DNA of 64,000 nt from CAZTAO01 sp964611645 (GCA_964611645.1 CAZTAO010000013.1:1-64000), one strand, 5' to 3'; shown: positions 52,666-62,782, counted from the stretch's first letter. Notes: generated by a model from the sequence alone, not told the origin. Translations and numbers: made by a program.

Positions 52666-53866
52666 ATTCTAGTCCCAATTCTTCGTATAACTCCGCCACC
52701 CTCACCCGCCGGCATTCCAGCCTTGAGCGGTCGGCGGCGAAGGCTACCATGGCGCTGTGGAAGCCGTCCTCTATGGTGGCGGATGGCTTGTATGTGGGGT
52801 CGGTCATGCTTTGGATGAATGACCGGCATATCTCGCCGTCTCCGCCGTCGTGGCCGGAACCGTCATCGGCTATTGTTAGCTTCTCATGAGCCGATGGTTT
52901 CAGCGATCCCATGCTGATCTCTTTGGTGTGCGTGTCGCCCTGAACGTGCCCATTGGTCCCGACGATGCGCGTTGTGCGGGTGTGGATGTCGCTGTTGAAG
53001 GTCATGGTGAAGTTGAGCAGCGCGCCGTCCGCGTACTCGAAGCTCACAACCTGGTGATCGCAGATCTCTGCGCCGCCGTCGTAGAGGCAGGTGTCGGTCC
53101 AGGTGACCAGGAAGCCCCACTCGTGGGCCTTCTGCGCTTCGAGGCTGTAGTCGTTGATGTTGAAGTAATAGGGGCAGTTCGCGGTAATGCGGCAGTCTCT
53201 GCAGCGCGGGCCAGCATCGGGGTTCTTGGGGAATGCAGTTGAACTTCCGAATGAATGCACGCTGACCGGCATCCGGCCCATAATCCAGTTGAAAATATCC
53301 AAATCATGGCAGCACTTCTCCAGCAGAGCGCCGCCGCTCCTGGCTTCGCTCCGTCGCCAGCCGCCGATGAGGATGCGTGTCACGAATGTGTTAACATACT
53401 CCTCCGCTGTCACCGTCTGGATCCTGCCGCAGACTCCGGACTGCGCGATCTCCCGCAGCTTCTTGTAGAAAGGGGTATACCGCAGCACAAATCCCAGCGT
53501 CACGCTTTTGCCGGAGGCCTGCTTGGCGTTCAGGATATTCAGGCAGGCCTGTGGAGTGGTGGCCAGAGGCTTTTCCAGCAGGATGTGGGCGTTGGCCTTG
53601 AGGCAGTCCACCGCTATGTGCTCGTGCTGGTCGTTTGGAGTGCCGATGACAATGCCGTCGAGGTCCGGGTGGTTGGCCAGCAGCTCGCGGTAGTCGGAAT
53701 ATATGGCGGCTTTGCCGTCTGCGTAGAACTCGTTAAACCTGTTAGAGAACTCCGGGTTGGTGTCGCAGATGGCCGGATACTCCACCTCGACTCCATGCTT
53801 CTTAAGATGGCAGCCATAGCTGGCCGACCGGGACCCGCTGCCAATAAAACCGATGCGTAACTTCAT
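52622..53866 (-). CDS. Gfo/Idh/MocA family oxidoreductase with Cys cluster
   Basis: The 414-residue cytoplasmic enzyme has GSGSRSASYG at 9-18, EKP at 98-100 and KCCHDLDIFNWIMG in the substrate domain. It carries CRDCRITANC, a C-x2-C-x5-C cluster like that of the enzyme at 4473. Its last 15 residues (EFPPLAGEALPESSL) and stop codon are encoded by a family C repeat. AAGGAAG lies eight bases before the ATG. It is followed on the same strand by the GH2 gene, which suggests that it oxidises a sugar released by that enzyme. Confidence 0.9.
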   Translation of the reverse strand: MKLRIGFIGSGSRSASYGCHLKKHGVEVEYPAICDTNPEFSNRFNEFYADGKAAIYSDYRELLANHPDLDGIVIGTPNDQHEHIAVDCLKANAHILLEKPLATTPQACLNILNAKQASGKSVTLGFVLRYTPFYKKLREIAQSGVCGRIQTVTAEEYVNTFVTRILIGGWRRSEARSGGALLEKCCHDLDIFNWIMGRMPVSVHSFGSSTAFPKNPDAGPRCRDCRITANCPYYFNINDYSLEAQKAHEWGFLVTWTDTCLYDGGAEICDHQVVSFEYADGALLNFTMTFNSDIHTRTTRIVGTNGHVQGDTHTKEISMGSLKPSAHEKLTIADDGSGHDGGDGEICRSFIQSMTDPTYKPSATIEDGFHSAMVAFAADRSRLECRRVRVAELYEELGLEFPPLAGEALPESSL

Positions 53867-53914
53867 TCAGAATACTTCCTTCAGTGGGAATAGGACGAAT
53901 AGGACATATAGGAC

Positions 53915-54018
53915 GCGCAAACCCACCCCAGCCCTCCCTTGTCAAGGAGGGAGCAAGCCCGCCGACGCGAAGTCAGACGCATTCTTATCCCCTGATAAGG
54001 GGGCGAGGGGGTTTGCGC
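53915..54018. repeat. Palindromic element with 10-base terminal inverted repeats
   Basis: GCGCAAACCC (53915-53924) is mirrored by GGGTTTGCGC (54009-54018). Inside are CCCTCCCTTGTCAAGGAGGG and CCCCTGATAAGGGG hairpins. It lies between the oxidoreductase and DUF488 genes. Confidence 0.75.
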
Positions 54019-54025
54019 CACTCCG

Positions 54026-54556
54026 TCACTCGGCAATCTCGCCTGGATATTGTACCGCGGTACCCCGCACCACCGCAAATGAGGTCATCTGGTGGGGTCT
54101 GGATTTGCCTTCGCCCATTATCTCGACAGCCTCGAAGCCCCGAACCAGCAGAGCGTCGGCAATGAGCGACCGGTGGCAACGCCAGGGGACCGCTTCCGCG
54201 CACATAATCGCCGTCCGCCTGCCCCGCGCATACTCCATCAGCCTGGTGAGGGCTTCGTTGAACGCGGGGGTCTGCATATAGTCCGCATACCCCCGGAAGC
54301 TGTCATTGCGCCACGCGGTGTTTATGGAGTCTTTCACAGGATGCCGCAGCCCGCCGAGGTCCTTCTGGTGAACATACTCGATCCCCGCCTCGGGAAGCAG
54401 GCGCTCAAGTTCGTCCTTGTTGAATTGGGGATTGTGGCGGGAACGCGGCACAGTCCGCACATCCACCACACCCTCGATCCCGAACCCCTTGAGGATTTCG
54501 ATGAACTCCTCGATGGTCCGAGTGGAATGCCCTATTGTCCAGATAGTGGTTGGCAT
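54026..54556 (-). CDS. DUF488 family protein
   Basis: The 176-residue product has the family start IWTIGHSTRTIEEFIEIL, DVRTVPRSRHNPQFN near residue 35 and the conserved end AIMCAEAVPWRCHRSLIADAL with Cys-His-Arg. DUF488 proteins are cytoplasmic and of unsettled function. The ribosome site is weak. A truncated copy of its first 12 codons lies 1.1 kb upstream at 55639-55701, left by a tandem duplication together with the HEAT gene. Confidence 0.88.
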   Translation of the reverse strand: MPTTIWTIGHSTRTIEEFIEILKGFGIEGVVDVRTVPRSRHNPQFNKDELERLLPEAGIEYVHQKDLGGLRHPVKDSINTAWRNDSFRGYADYMQTPAFNEALTRLMEYARGRRTAIMCAEAVPWRCHRSLIADALLVRGFEAVEIMGEGKSRPHQMTSFAVVRGTAVQYPGEIAE

Positions 54557-54599
54557 GTTAGTGAGATTCCCTGTTACTTCCTCTCGCTCTCGGCCTCTC

Positions 54600-55571
54600 C
54601 TAGTCCGGCTCTTGCATGATCTCGTAGAGCCTCTTTAGTGATTTCCCAGCAGCTTCTTTCACTTGTTTGTTCGAATCATTCCTTGCTCGCCATAGTGGGA
54701 TAATTGCCCGTGCGTCGCCGGATTGGCCCAAGGCTATCGCCGCGTAGCCGCGTATCTTTGTGGACTCCCTAGATTCGAGCAGTTCCCTGAGCAACGGAAT
54801 CACCGTAGGGTTGTCAGCGAATGAGCTCAGCGTGAGCATTGCCCGGAGCCTCACTGCTTCCTGGTAATATATGGAGCAATCTGGACGTAAGTATCCTTCT
54901 GCAAAGGAGCGTACGTCGCGTAACTTGGCTCTCACTCCAACACCAGGGATCCGTTGTATACGGATTAGCCGATTCATCCAGGACTCAACCGTCTTCAGCG
55001 AGACATTCAGCATCTGAGCTATCTCATCACTAGAGTATAGAGTATCGGGATCCGCATTCGGTAGGCTCATCACCCGGACAGGTTTGCAGGACACAGACCT
55101 CATGAGCGCCGTCTCCGCAAGGAACCAAATCGCCGAGGTCTCACTGTATTGTCTTCTTGCATCTGCCAACCTGATCTTAGCCTTCGAGTCTGGTCCAGGG
55201 GCAAACGGAGCGCCGTAGGCATCGTCATAGAATGATGGTGCCCCCCTGTGCATAATCCCTCTTCTTATCGTCATCATCTTCTCTTCGTAGCGCGCGTAGG
55301 TTTGTGGGTCTTCAATGTGCGCGATCATAATCTGCGCTACGACTCGAACATGCCAATCAGGATCGCTGATCTTCGATCTGAGGAAAGGGAGCGCTTCTGC
55401 CTTTCTGGCGATGATCTTGCTGCGTATGCTCACGTAATCAGCGCCATCGGCTTTGAGCGCTTGCGCAAAGAGCAGTGCTTCCGGCGATGTGTCCACAGCC
55501 TTTGAAACGCCGGGCGTCCGGCAGCCAGACAATAGCATACCGGCCAACAAAAGAGCAATGAGACATCTCAT
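54600..55571 (-). CDS. HEAT-repeat lipoprotein with embedded helix-turn-helix-like segment, copy A
   Basis: The 323-residue product has a lipoprotein signal (LIALLLAGMLLSGC, lipidated Cys17). HEAT-like helices occur at about 35-85 (LPFLRSKISDPDWHVRVVAQ) and 238-318 (IPLLRELLESRESTKIRGYA, ALGQSGDARAIIPL). Between them, residues 178-228 read LYSSDEIAQMLNVSLKTVES and continue as in the excisionase/MerR-type helix-turn-helix fold. A DNA-binding fold in an exported lipoprotein is unexpected; it may serve as a protein-binding module. GGAGG lies eight bases before the ATG. A paralogue lies directly upstream. Function unknown. Confidence 0.75.
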   Translation of the reverse strand: MRCLIALLLAGMLLSGCRTPGVSKAVDTSPEALLFAQALKADGADYVSIRSKIIARKAEALPFLRSKISDPDWHVRVVAQIMIAHIEDPQTYARYEEKMMTIRRGIMHRGAPSFYDDAYGAPFAPGPDSKAKIRLADARRQYSETSAIWFLAETALMRSVSCKPVRVMSLPNADPDTLYSSDEIAQMLNVSLKTVESWMNRLIRIQRIPGVGVRAKLRDVRSFAEGYLRPDCSIYYQEAVRLRAMLTLSSFADNPTVIPLLRELLESRESTKIRGYAAIALGQSGDARAIIPLWRARNDSNKQVKEAAGKSLKRLYEIMQEPD

Positions 55572-55586
55572 AGCCTATCCCTCCAC

Positions 55587-55602
55587 TGGGAACACAGCCC
55601 CA
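55587..55602 (-). promoter_or_regulatory. Conserved upstream palindrome, copy A
   Basis: TGGGAACACAGCCCCA lies about 20 bases before the ATG at 55571. Matching sites lie upstream of the two genes to the right. The flanking bases up to about 55650 also resemble 57709-57772. Confidence 0.45.
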
Positions 55603-55638
55603 ACCAATTAGACGAGCGAAGTGACCGGATTATTACAG

Positions 55639-55701
55639 CTATTTGCAGAACCCCTCAACACTCCAGGTAGAATGCCCTATTGTCCAGATGGAGGTTGGCA
55701 T
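55639..55701 (-). pseudogene. Duplicated 5' fragment of the DUF488 gene
   Basis: On the minus strand ATG 55701 starts a 20-codon frame beginning MPTSIWTIGHST, which matches the DUF488 protein MPTTIWTIGHST and then loses similarity before a TAG. The DNA around it (55673-55743) matches 54528-54598. It is a scar of the tandem duplication that produced the two HEAT genes. Confidence 0.8.
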
Positions 55702-55718
55702 GTTAGCGCAATTCCCTG

Positions 55719-56711
55719 CTACTTCCTCTTGCTTTCGGCGTCGCTTTGTCTGGTCTCCTCTATGATCTCGTACAGTCTGTTAAGCGATCTTTGCACTGCT
55801 TCCCTCACCTGGCTATCCGGATCGTGACTCGCACGAATCAGAGGTTGCGCGGCTCTAGGGTCTCCCGATTGGCCCAGGGCTATGGCGGCGTAGCCACGTA
55901 TCTCCGTGGACTCGCGCGATTGCAGTAGTTCCGTGAGCAGCGAAATCACGGCAGGATTGTCGGTGAATGAACTGAGCGTCAGCATTGCCCAGCATCTCAC
56001 TGATTCACGATAGTCTAGCGACGAATCGGGTTGCAGGTATTCCTTGGCGAAGAGAGCCACATCTCGTGACTTTGCCTGATCACCCTTGCCCGGAACTCGT
56101 GTTGATCGAATCGGCCCATGCATCCAGGAGTCGACAGCCTTGCGTGAAACATTCAACATACCGGCTACCTCTTCTTTGGTATAGAGTGTGTCCGAATCGT
56201 CACTTGGTGCATCGTATTCACGGAGAGGCTTGCACAACACTGAGTTCTTCAGAGCGATTTCTGCCAGGAACCAAAGCCAGGAGGCTTCTCGATACTGGTT
56301 TCTAGTCTCCAGCAACCGGTTCTTGGCGGTTGACCCGACTTCCGGGTCGAATGGTCCGCCCCGCGCGTGGTCATAAAAGGATGGAGCGTGGAAGCGGCTT
56401 GGGCCACCCTTGGTCATAATGATCTCTTCGCACCTGGAATAGGTCTGGGGGTCGTCTGCGTGGCTGACAATCGCCCGCGCCAAAACTCGAACGTGCCAAT
56501 CAGGATCGCTAGCTTTCGATTTGAGGAACGGAAGAGCTTCAGCCTTCCTCGCAATGATCGCACTTCGGACACTCACGTAGTCAGCGCCATTGGCCTTAAG
56601 CGCTTGCGAGAATAGCTGAGAGACCGTCTTCGTCTGAGCGCTGCTGACAGACGCAGCCATCAACAAACACCCGAGAACCGCCACTAACGTGAGAGTAACA
56701 CGCATTCTCAT
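55719..56711 (-). CDS. HEAT-repeat exported protein with embedded helix-turn-helix-like segment, copy B
   Basis: The 330-residue product is the tandem paralogue of 54600. Its leader (VTLTLVAVLGCLLMAASVSSA) appears to be cut by signal peptidase I and not lipidated. It has LPFLKSKASDPDWHVRVLAR and LLTELLQSRESTEIRGYAAI as HEAT-like parts, and LYTKEEVAGMLNVSRKAVDS as the helix-turn-helix-like segment. I start at ATG 56711, which aligns with the start of copy A and has GGAG eight bases upstream; an open frame continues to 56747 over the shared palindrome. Function unknown. Confidence 0.72.
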   Translation of the reverse strand: MRMRVTLTLVAVLGCLLMAASVSSAQTKTVSQLFSQALKANGADYVSVRSAIIARKAEALPFLKSKASDPDWHVRVLARAIVSHADDPQTYSRCEEIIMTKGGPSRFHAPSFYDHARGGPFDPEVGSTAKNRLLETRNQYREASWLWFLAEIALKNSVLCKPLREYDAPSDDSDTLYTKEEVAGMLNVSRKAVDSWMHGPIRSTRVPGKGDQAKSRDVALFAKEYLQPDSSLDYRESVRCWAMLTLSSFTDNPAVISLLTELLQSRESTEIRGYAAIALGQSGDPRAAQPLIRASHDPDSQVREAVQRSLNRLYEIIEETRQSDAESKRK

Positions 56712-56726
56712 TGCCAGCGTCTCCAT

Positions 56727-56742
56727 CGGGAACACAGTCCCA
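56727..56742 (-). promoter_or_regulatory. Conserved upstream palindrome, copy B
   Basis: GGGAACACAGTCCC forms a four-pair inverted repeat about 17 bases before the ATG at 56711. It matches the sites at 55587 and 57711. Confidence 0.45.
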
Positions 56743-56775
56743 AACAATAGGATTCTGAGCTACCCGTCGACAAGT

Positions 56776-57696
56776 CTATCGCCATATCGAGTGGAAGTCT
56801 GTGATGTCTTCGTCATCAAATGCGGTGTAACGCATGTACTTGGCGAGGCCGGTTTTGTCGAACCGTACTGTGAGCACACCGTAGTGCGGCACCTCGGCAT
56901 AGTCCATCGTTTCGGGTCCCTGATGAACTGCGAAATCCGGTTGAGGGTCTGGGCCGCAGTACCAAAAGTATGTGAAACCAGACACCAGCGTAGGCTTGCC
57001 CAGTAACTCCAACGCCTGGCCACGGGTGAGGGGATACTTGGGCGGCAGGTATGTGACGTTTGAGCTCCACGGGCGAGATTCATCCTTCCTTGAGCCGAGG
57101 TCGGATTCCCAGATGGCTCTGCCTTCCGTAGTTCTGACGTGAGGCTTGGCCTTGAACGACTTCAAGGTAGCCCGGAGGGATTGGGTAAGGTGCAGGTCCG
57201 TAGGCTCTATGTCCAAAGGTCGTTCTCTGAAGGCCTTGATCGAGGAAGCCTTGTATGCTGAAGCTGCGGCTTTGGTCAATGCGCTTATCTGCGCCTGATC
57301 GCGCTCATTTACCGGCACGATAGTATTTCCGAACAGCATACGAAACCCGTCTGGAATCTCTTTGGAGATGAAAACGGCGTAGGATTTCGCTTGCTCCAGA
57401 TCGTGATTTGTGCCAGCCATAACAAATATGGGCGACGCCAAGTCGTGAGGCTTCATATCTCCTGCCTGAAGGGTTCTCAGCGGCAGCAGCTCATAAACGG
57501 TAATGTCTATCCCGATCCAGACTCGCGTCTCCGTCCCGATCACGCGAGCTACGATGAGCGAACAACCGCAGTCAAAGAGGCGGGCCGTATTGGTCCGCGG
57601 GAGCGGTGCATTCGCGTCATCCGCAGGTAGAACCGAGCAACACGCGGTGCAAAGGACAACAACCATCACACGTAGCAGAGTCAACTGTCGTTTCAT
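56776..57696 (-). CDS. Hypothetical exported protein with SmpA-like C-terminal region
   Basis: The 306-residue product has a hydrophobic leader (LTLLRVMVVVLCTACCSVLPA). I do not recognise the middle domain; DCGCSLIVARVIGTETR near residue 40 has two close Cys residues. The C-terminal part (LTRGQALELLGKPTLVSGFT, then LTVRFDKTGLAKYMRY) has the helix-turn-strand pattern of BamE/SmpA-like domains, similar to the small protein at 17384. The TTG just before ATG 57696 is a less likely start. It shares its upstream palindrome with the HEAT genes, which suggests joint control. Confidence 0.6.
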   Translation of the reverse strand: MKRQLTLLRVMVVVLCTACCSVLPADDANAPLPRTNTARLFDCGCSLIVARVIGTETRVWIGIDITVYELLPLRTLQAGDMKPHDLASPIFVMAGTNHDLEQAKSYAVFISKEIPDGFRMLFGNTIVPVNERDQAQISALTKAAASAYKASSIKAFRERPLDIEPTDLHLTQSLRATLKSFKAKPHVRTTEGRAIWESDLGSRKDESRPWSSNVTYLPPKYPLTRGQALELLGKPTLVSGFTYFWYCGPDPQPDFAVHQGPETMDYAEVPHYGVLTVRFDKTGLAKYMRYTAFDDEDITDFHSIWR

Positions 57697-57710
57697 CAAG
57701 TGCTCTCTAT

Positions 57711-57726
57711 TGGGACAACAGTCCCA
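57711..57726 (-). promoter_or_regulatory. Conserved upstream palindrome, copy C
   Basis: TGGGAC-AACA-GTCCCA is a perfect inverted repeat with a four-base loop, 15 bases before the start codon at 57696. It is the most symmetric of three related sites; a CCAATTGG palindrome follows at 57728. Confidence 0.5.
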
Positions 57727-57778
57727 ACCAATTGGGCGAGCGAAGTGAGCGGTTCGTTACATATCTTTGCAGATTTCT

Positions 57779-59154
<1,376 letters not shown>

Positions 59155-59158
<4 letters not shown>

Positions 59159-60078
59159 TTCAAGCTCCCCAGGAATCTGTCTTTATCCACCCACGCCGCG
59201 CCTACCACGCAGTCCGCGCCGCCATAGTACATTATATATCGCCCATCTATCTCAACCAGCCCGCACCCAAACACCACGTTGGGAACCGTCCCACACATCT
59301 CCCACTCGGTCTCCGGCTCCAGACACGGCTCATCGGAGCGGTAGAGGACCTTGGTCGGGTCGTCCTTGTCCAACAGCGCCGCGCCCATTCGATAGACCAG
59401 GTTCTCATCGGTGGCATGGTAGATCATCAGCCAACCCCCGTCTGTCAGCACCGGAGGAGGCCCCGCGCCGAGCCTGTCACAGTCCCAGTAGCCCGACCTT
59501 GGGCAGAACAGGAACTGGTCATCCGACCAGTTGACCAGGTCATCGGAGAAGCATAACTTGATGTCCGGGAAGATCCGGTGGAGCAGCGCATATCGCCCAT
59601 TCACTCTACCCGCGAACAACACGCCGTCCTTGTCGTCCAGATCAGGCAGAATTGCCCCGAACCGCTCGAACGCCGAGAAGTTCTTTGTCCTGGCCAGACA
59701 GACCCGAGTCTTCCAAGGCGCACCCCTGCTGAACGCCGGTCTGGGGTGGTTTGCCGGATACACCGACGCCGAGACGTACGTGATGTAATACCACCCGTCT
59801 ATCTCAACAATCCGAGGGTCTTCCACCCCCAGCCTCTCCAACTCCACATTCTCCGAAGGCTCGAACACAGGCAGCTCGGAACGGTAGTCGATGTGGAATC
59901 CGTCCCTGCTGGTGGCATAACCCAGGCGCGACATATTGTCCTCGCCGATCGCCCTATACAGGATGTGCACGCGCTCGCCGTCATACACCGCCGCAGGGTT
60001 GAAGACAGCATTGTGCTCCCACCATCTGGCAGTGGGCGCGAGAATCGGACCAGGCTGCGCGCGAACAAACATTTCCAT
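59155..60078 (-). CDS. GH130-family glycoside phosphorylase/hydrolase
   Basis: The 307-residue product is a five-bladed propeller of the GH130 type. Typical parts are NPAAVYDGERVHILYRA, RLGYATSRDGFHI and GVEDPRIVEIDGWYYITYVS, in which the Asp of EDPR is the likely acid. Later GAGPPPVLTDGGWLMIYH follows the family pattern. Known members cleave beta-mannosides, often with phosphate. No signal peptide is present if ATG 60078 is used; longer starts up to 60201 add a Cys-rich, non-conserved tail. It is translationally coupled to argH. Confidence 0.85.
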
Positions 60079-60250
60079 CGCAACAATCGTACCACGGCGG
60101 AGTGACATGGTCAAGCTGCGGGAACTTGCACAGTGAAGGTCTGAGCGACAGGTGCAGGCAGGAGTTCCCGCAGCATAGCCAAGATCAGAGATGACGCACA
60201 TGGCACAGATGACTGGGAACAGAGAACGGAGTAAGCAGTTCGCGGAACTA

Positions 60251-60261
60251 ACGGCTATAAT
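60251..60261 (+). promoter_or_regulatory. Possible -10 element
   Basis: TATAAT at 60256-60261 lies 35 bases before the GTG at 60296. No convincing -35 hexamer is present. I see nothing else in the gap 60078-60296. Confidence 0.25.
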
Positions 60262-60295
60262 GGATGTCTAGGTTCTGCTTTCCGGGAGGGTGACA

Positions 60296-62779
60296 GTGGG
60301 CTGGGCAAGGTCGTTTCTCTGGGTGATTGGTATGGTGGCGATGGCCAAGTGTGCCGGTGCGGCTGGGATAACCGACGGCCTCACCGTCTACTGCCCCTAC
60401 GATAGTTCAACTTTGCCAAAGATTATAGCCGGATCTTCTACCCCAAGCACTCCCGGACCGTTTGCACTGACCGATGGTGTTCACGGCAAAGGGCTGCTGG
60501 TTGATGACACCAAGCTGTCCCACGGCACAGCCTACCCCTGCATCGCCAATATGGATGTGAAGCAGGGGACCGTGGCTTTTCGGGTAAAGCCCGCCCAGCT
60601 TCAGCCAATACCGTCATCCCCGGACAAGTTCAGATTCTTCTTTATCTGCTGCACGGACAGCGGCGCGGGTTCCGGGTTCAAGATCTTCTGGAGCACCTCA
60701 GGCGGAGGGAGCCTCACAGCCGCGATGGCGGTGATCGATGACTCAGGCTGGCGGTGGGTCTGGGCGCCGCTGAAGGAGGGGGTCGGGTGGAAGCCCGAAG
60801 AATGGCATCACGTGGCGGTAACGTGGGTCAGCTTCCCGGGCGGCGGAGGCGAGAGGAAGCTGTACCTGGACGGCGGTCTGGCTGCCGAAGACAGGTTCAG
60901 CGCGGGGGTAAGCGCGGGGTTCAATGACGAGATGAGCTTCTACCTGGGCGGTACGCTGAATGACCAGGGTAAGGATTCGTGGGGAATCGGCTCGTATGAC
61001 GACCTCGCAATCTGGCGGAGGCCACTTTCCGAGGCTGAGGTAAAGGGTCTCTATGATGGCAAGTATCAGGAAGAGCTGAACAACGCGGTCGTTCCGTCGC
61101 TGCTGCCCAGGCTTCCAAAGGTGACCCTGGGCGAATCCCAGACTACATTTGACCTCGCGGACCGGCCCGAGAGCATCCTGCGGAACGCGTCTGTCACGGT
61201 TCTATCGGACACAGGTACAGTAGGCGATGGCGAAAGGCTGGAGTTCAGTTTCTCCTGGAATCTCGACCCCGCACACCTGCCCAAGAGCATCGAAATCCGC
61301 ACCACAGATTTTTGGGGCAAGCCTGCCGGGAAGACCATTCTGATCAGAAGACCTGCGGCAAAAGGATCGACCACCAGCCCACTCTCGGTAATGCCAGGGC
61401 GCAAGGGGATATTCCGGGTAACTGCAGTTGTGAGCTCGCAGCAACGCGATCTCTTCACCTTTGCCGTGATCCCTGCGTCCGTCATTGATCGGCCGGACAA
61501 CCCTGACGGCGTAGTTGGCACTCACCTGTGGTGGGAAGATGCAGCGTGGCATGCCAAGGCAGGCCGCAGGATGGGGATTGACTGGACCCGGTTCCACGAC
61601 GCCTGCCAGTGCACCTGGTGGACCAAAGTACAGCCGACCGATGGGCCGTTCGCGTTCTGGGATGAACCAGTGGATACGTTCAGAAGCAAGAACATCAGCA
61701 TCCTGGGCCTGCTCGAAGCCACACCAAAATGGGCGAGCACATCCGACATCGCTGGGTTGTTCCAAACCTATCCGCCGAAGGACTGGTCGAAATATGAGGA
61801 GTATGTCCGCGCGGTGGTCTCGCATTGGAAAGGCAGCATCCACGCCTGGGAGGTATGGAATGAGCCGGGGTGGAATGGGTTCTGGAACGGCACAGTGGAG
61901 GAGTATGTCCACCTGAGCAAGCTGACATACGAGAATATCAAGAAGATCGACCCGACTGCGACAGTAATAGGCCTTGGCGGTAGCGCGCAGTTGCTCCCCT
62001 GGACGGAGGAAGTATTCAAGGCTGGCGCGCTCAAGTACTGCGACGCCATCAGCTACCACTACTACGAGGCCGATGAAAGCACAGCCACGCCGGACCCAAA
62101 GCGCGACCTGGTTGCCAACCTGCGCGCCTTGATGGCCAAGTATGGCGAGGTCAAGCCGATCTGGGACACCGAGGACCGCGCAGGCATCGGATCGTTCAAC
62201 CGAGAATACCGCTCCAGCCTCGATACCGAGAGCGAGGTAGCTTTCAGCGCGGCTGGCACGTCCCGAAAGATCGTGTTCAACACCGCTGCGGGCGTGAAGA
62301 AGACCATCCTGTACGATATGATGCGCCGGACCCAGCGTAACGCCCAGTGGGTCAAGACCACCTCACGGGTCATCGAGGACTACGGCTTCCCCCACCCCGC
62401 GGGAGTCGCCGCATCCAACGCAGCCAACCTGCTCTACGGCACGCAGCCCGCGAGCCGCTTGGACCCCGACCCCAGAGTTGCCATCTGCCTCTTCAAACGG
62501 GTCAACCCCACCGGCGACCCAAAGTTCCCGGAGAAGGGCGGTTCGATGGCGGTGGTGGTCGGACGCAAATGGGCGGAGACTGACGCGCCGGCCCAATGGC
62601 GTCTGACCAAAGGACTCAAAGCCCCTGTAACCGTAGTCGATATGATGGGCGGCATCCTGCAGTCGAACAAGCCGCTGAAGCCTGCCATCAGGCTCTCCGC
62701 CGAGCCCATATTCATCATAGCGCCCACGCTAAACCCGGAAGAATTGGGGGATGCGCTGGCGGCGGGGAAGGTGGAGTAG
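60296..62779 (+). CDS. Secreted LamG-domain clan GH-A glycosidase
   Basis: The 827-residue product has a leader (SFLWVIGMVAMAKCAGAAG). A LamG domain (about 60-250) shows GTVAFRVKP, WHHVAVTWVSFPGG and YDDLAIWRRPLSEAEV. The barrel from about residue 420 has AWEVWNEPGWNGFW with acid/base candidate Glu523 and IWDTEDRAG with nucleophile candidate Glu626, as in GH39-like enzymes. GTG 60296 has GGAGG six bases upstream; GTG 60290 overlaps that site. It probably cuts a beta-linked glycan outside the cell. It converges with the cupin gene three bases away. Confidence 0.8.
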   Translation: MGWARSFLWVIGMVAMAKCAGAAGITDGLTVYCPYDSSTLPKIIAGSSTPSTPGPFALTDGVHGKGLLVDDTKLSHGTAYPCIANMDVKQGTVAFRVKPAQLQPIPSSPDKFRFFFICCTDSGAGSGFKIFWSTSGGGSLTAAMAVIDDSGWRWVWAPLKEGVGWKPEEWHHVAVTWVSFPGGGGERKLYLDGGLAAEDRFSAGVSAGFNDEMSFYLGGTLNDQGKDSWGIGSYDDLAIWRRPLSEAEVKGLYDGKYQEELNNAVVPSLLPRLPKVTLGESQTTFDLADRPESILRNASVTVLSDTGTVGDGERLEFSFSWNLDPAHLPKSIEIRTTDFWGKPAGKTILIRRPAAKGSTTSPLSVMPGRKGIFRVTAVVSSQQRDLFTFAVIPASVIDRPDNPDGVVGTHLWWEDAAWHAKAGRRMGIDWTRFHDACQCTWWTKVQPTDGPFAFWDEPVDTFRSKNISILGLLEATPKWASTSDIAGLFQTYPPKDWSKYEEYVRAVVSHWKGSIHAWEVWNEPGWNGFWNGTVEEYVHLSKLTYENIKKIDPTATVIGLGGSAQLLPWTEEVFKAGALKYCDAISYHYYEADESTATPDPKRDLVANLRALMAKYGEVKPIWDTEDRAGIGSFNREYRSSLDTESEVAFSAAGTSRKIVFNTAAGVKKTILYDMMRRTQRNAQWVKTTSRVIEDYGFPHPAGVAASNAANLLYGTQPASRLDPDPRVAICLFKRVNPTGDPKFPEKGGSMAVVVGRKWAETDAPAQWRLTKGLKAPVTVVDMMGGILQSNKPLKPAIRLSAEPIFIIAPTLNPEELGDALAAGKVE

Positions 62780-62782
62780 GGA

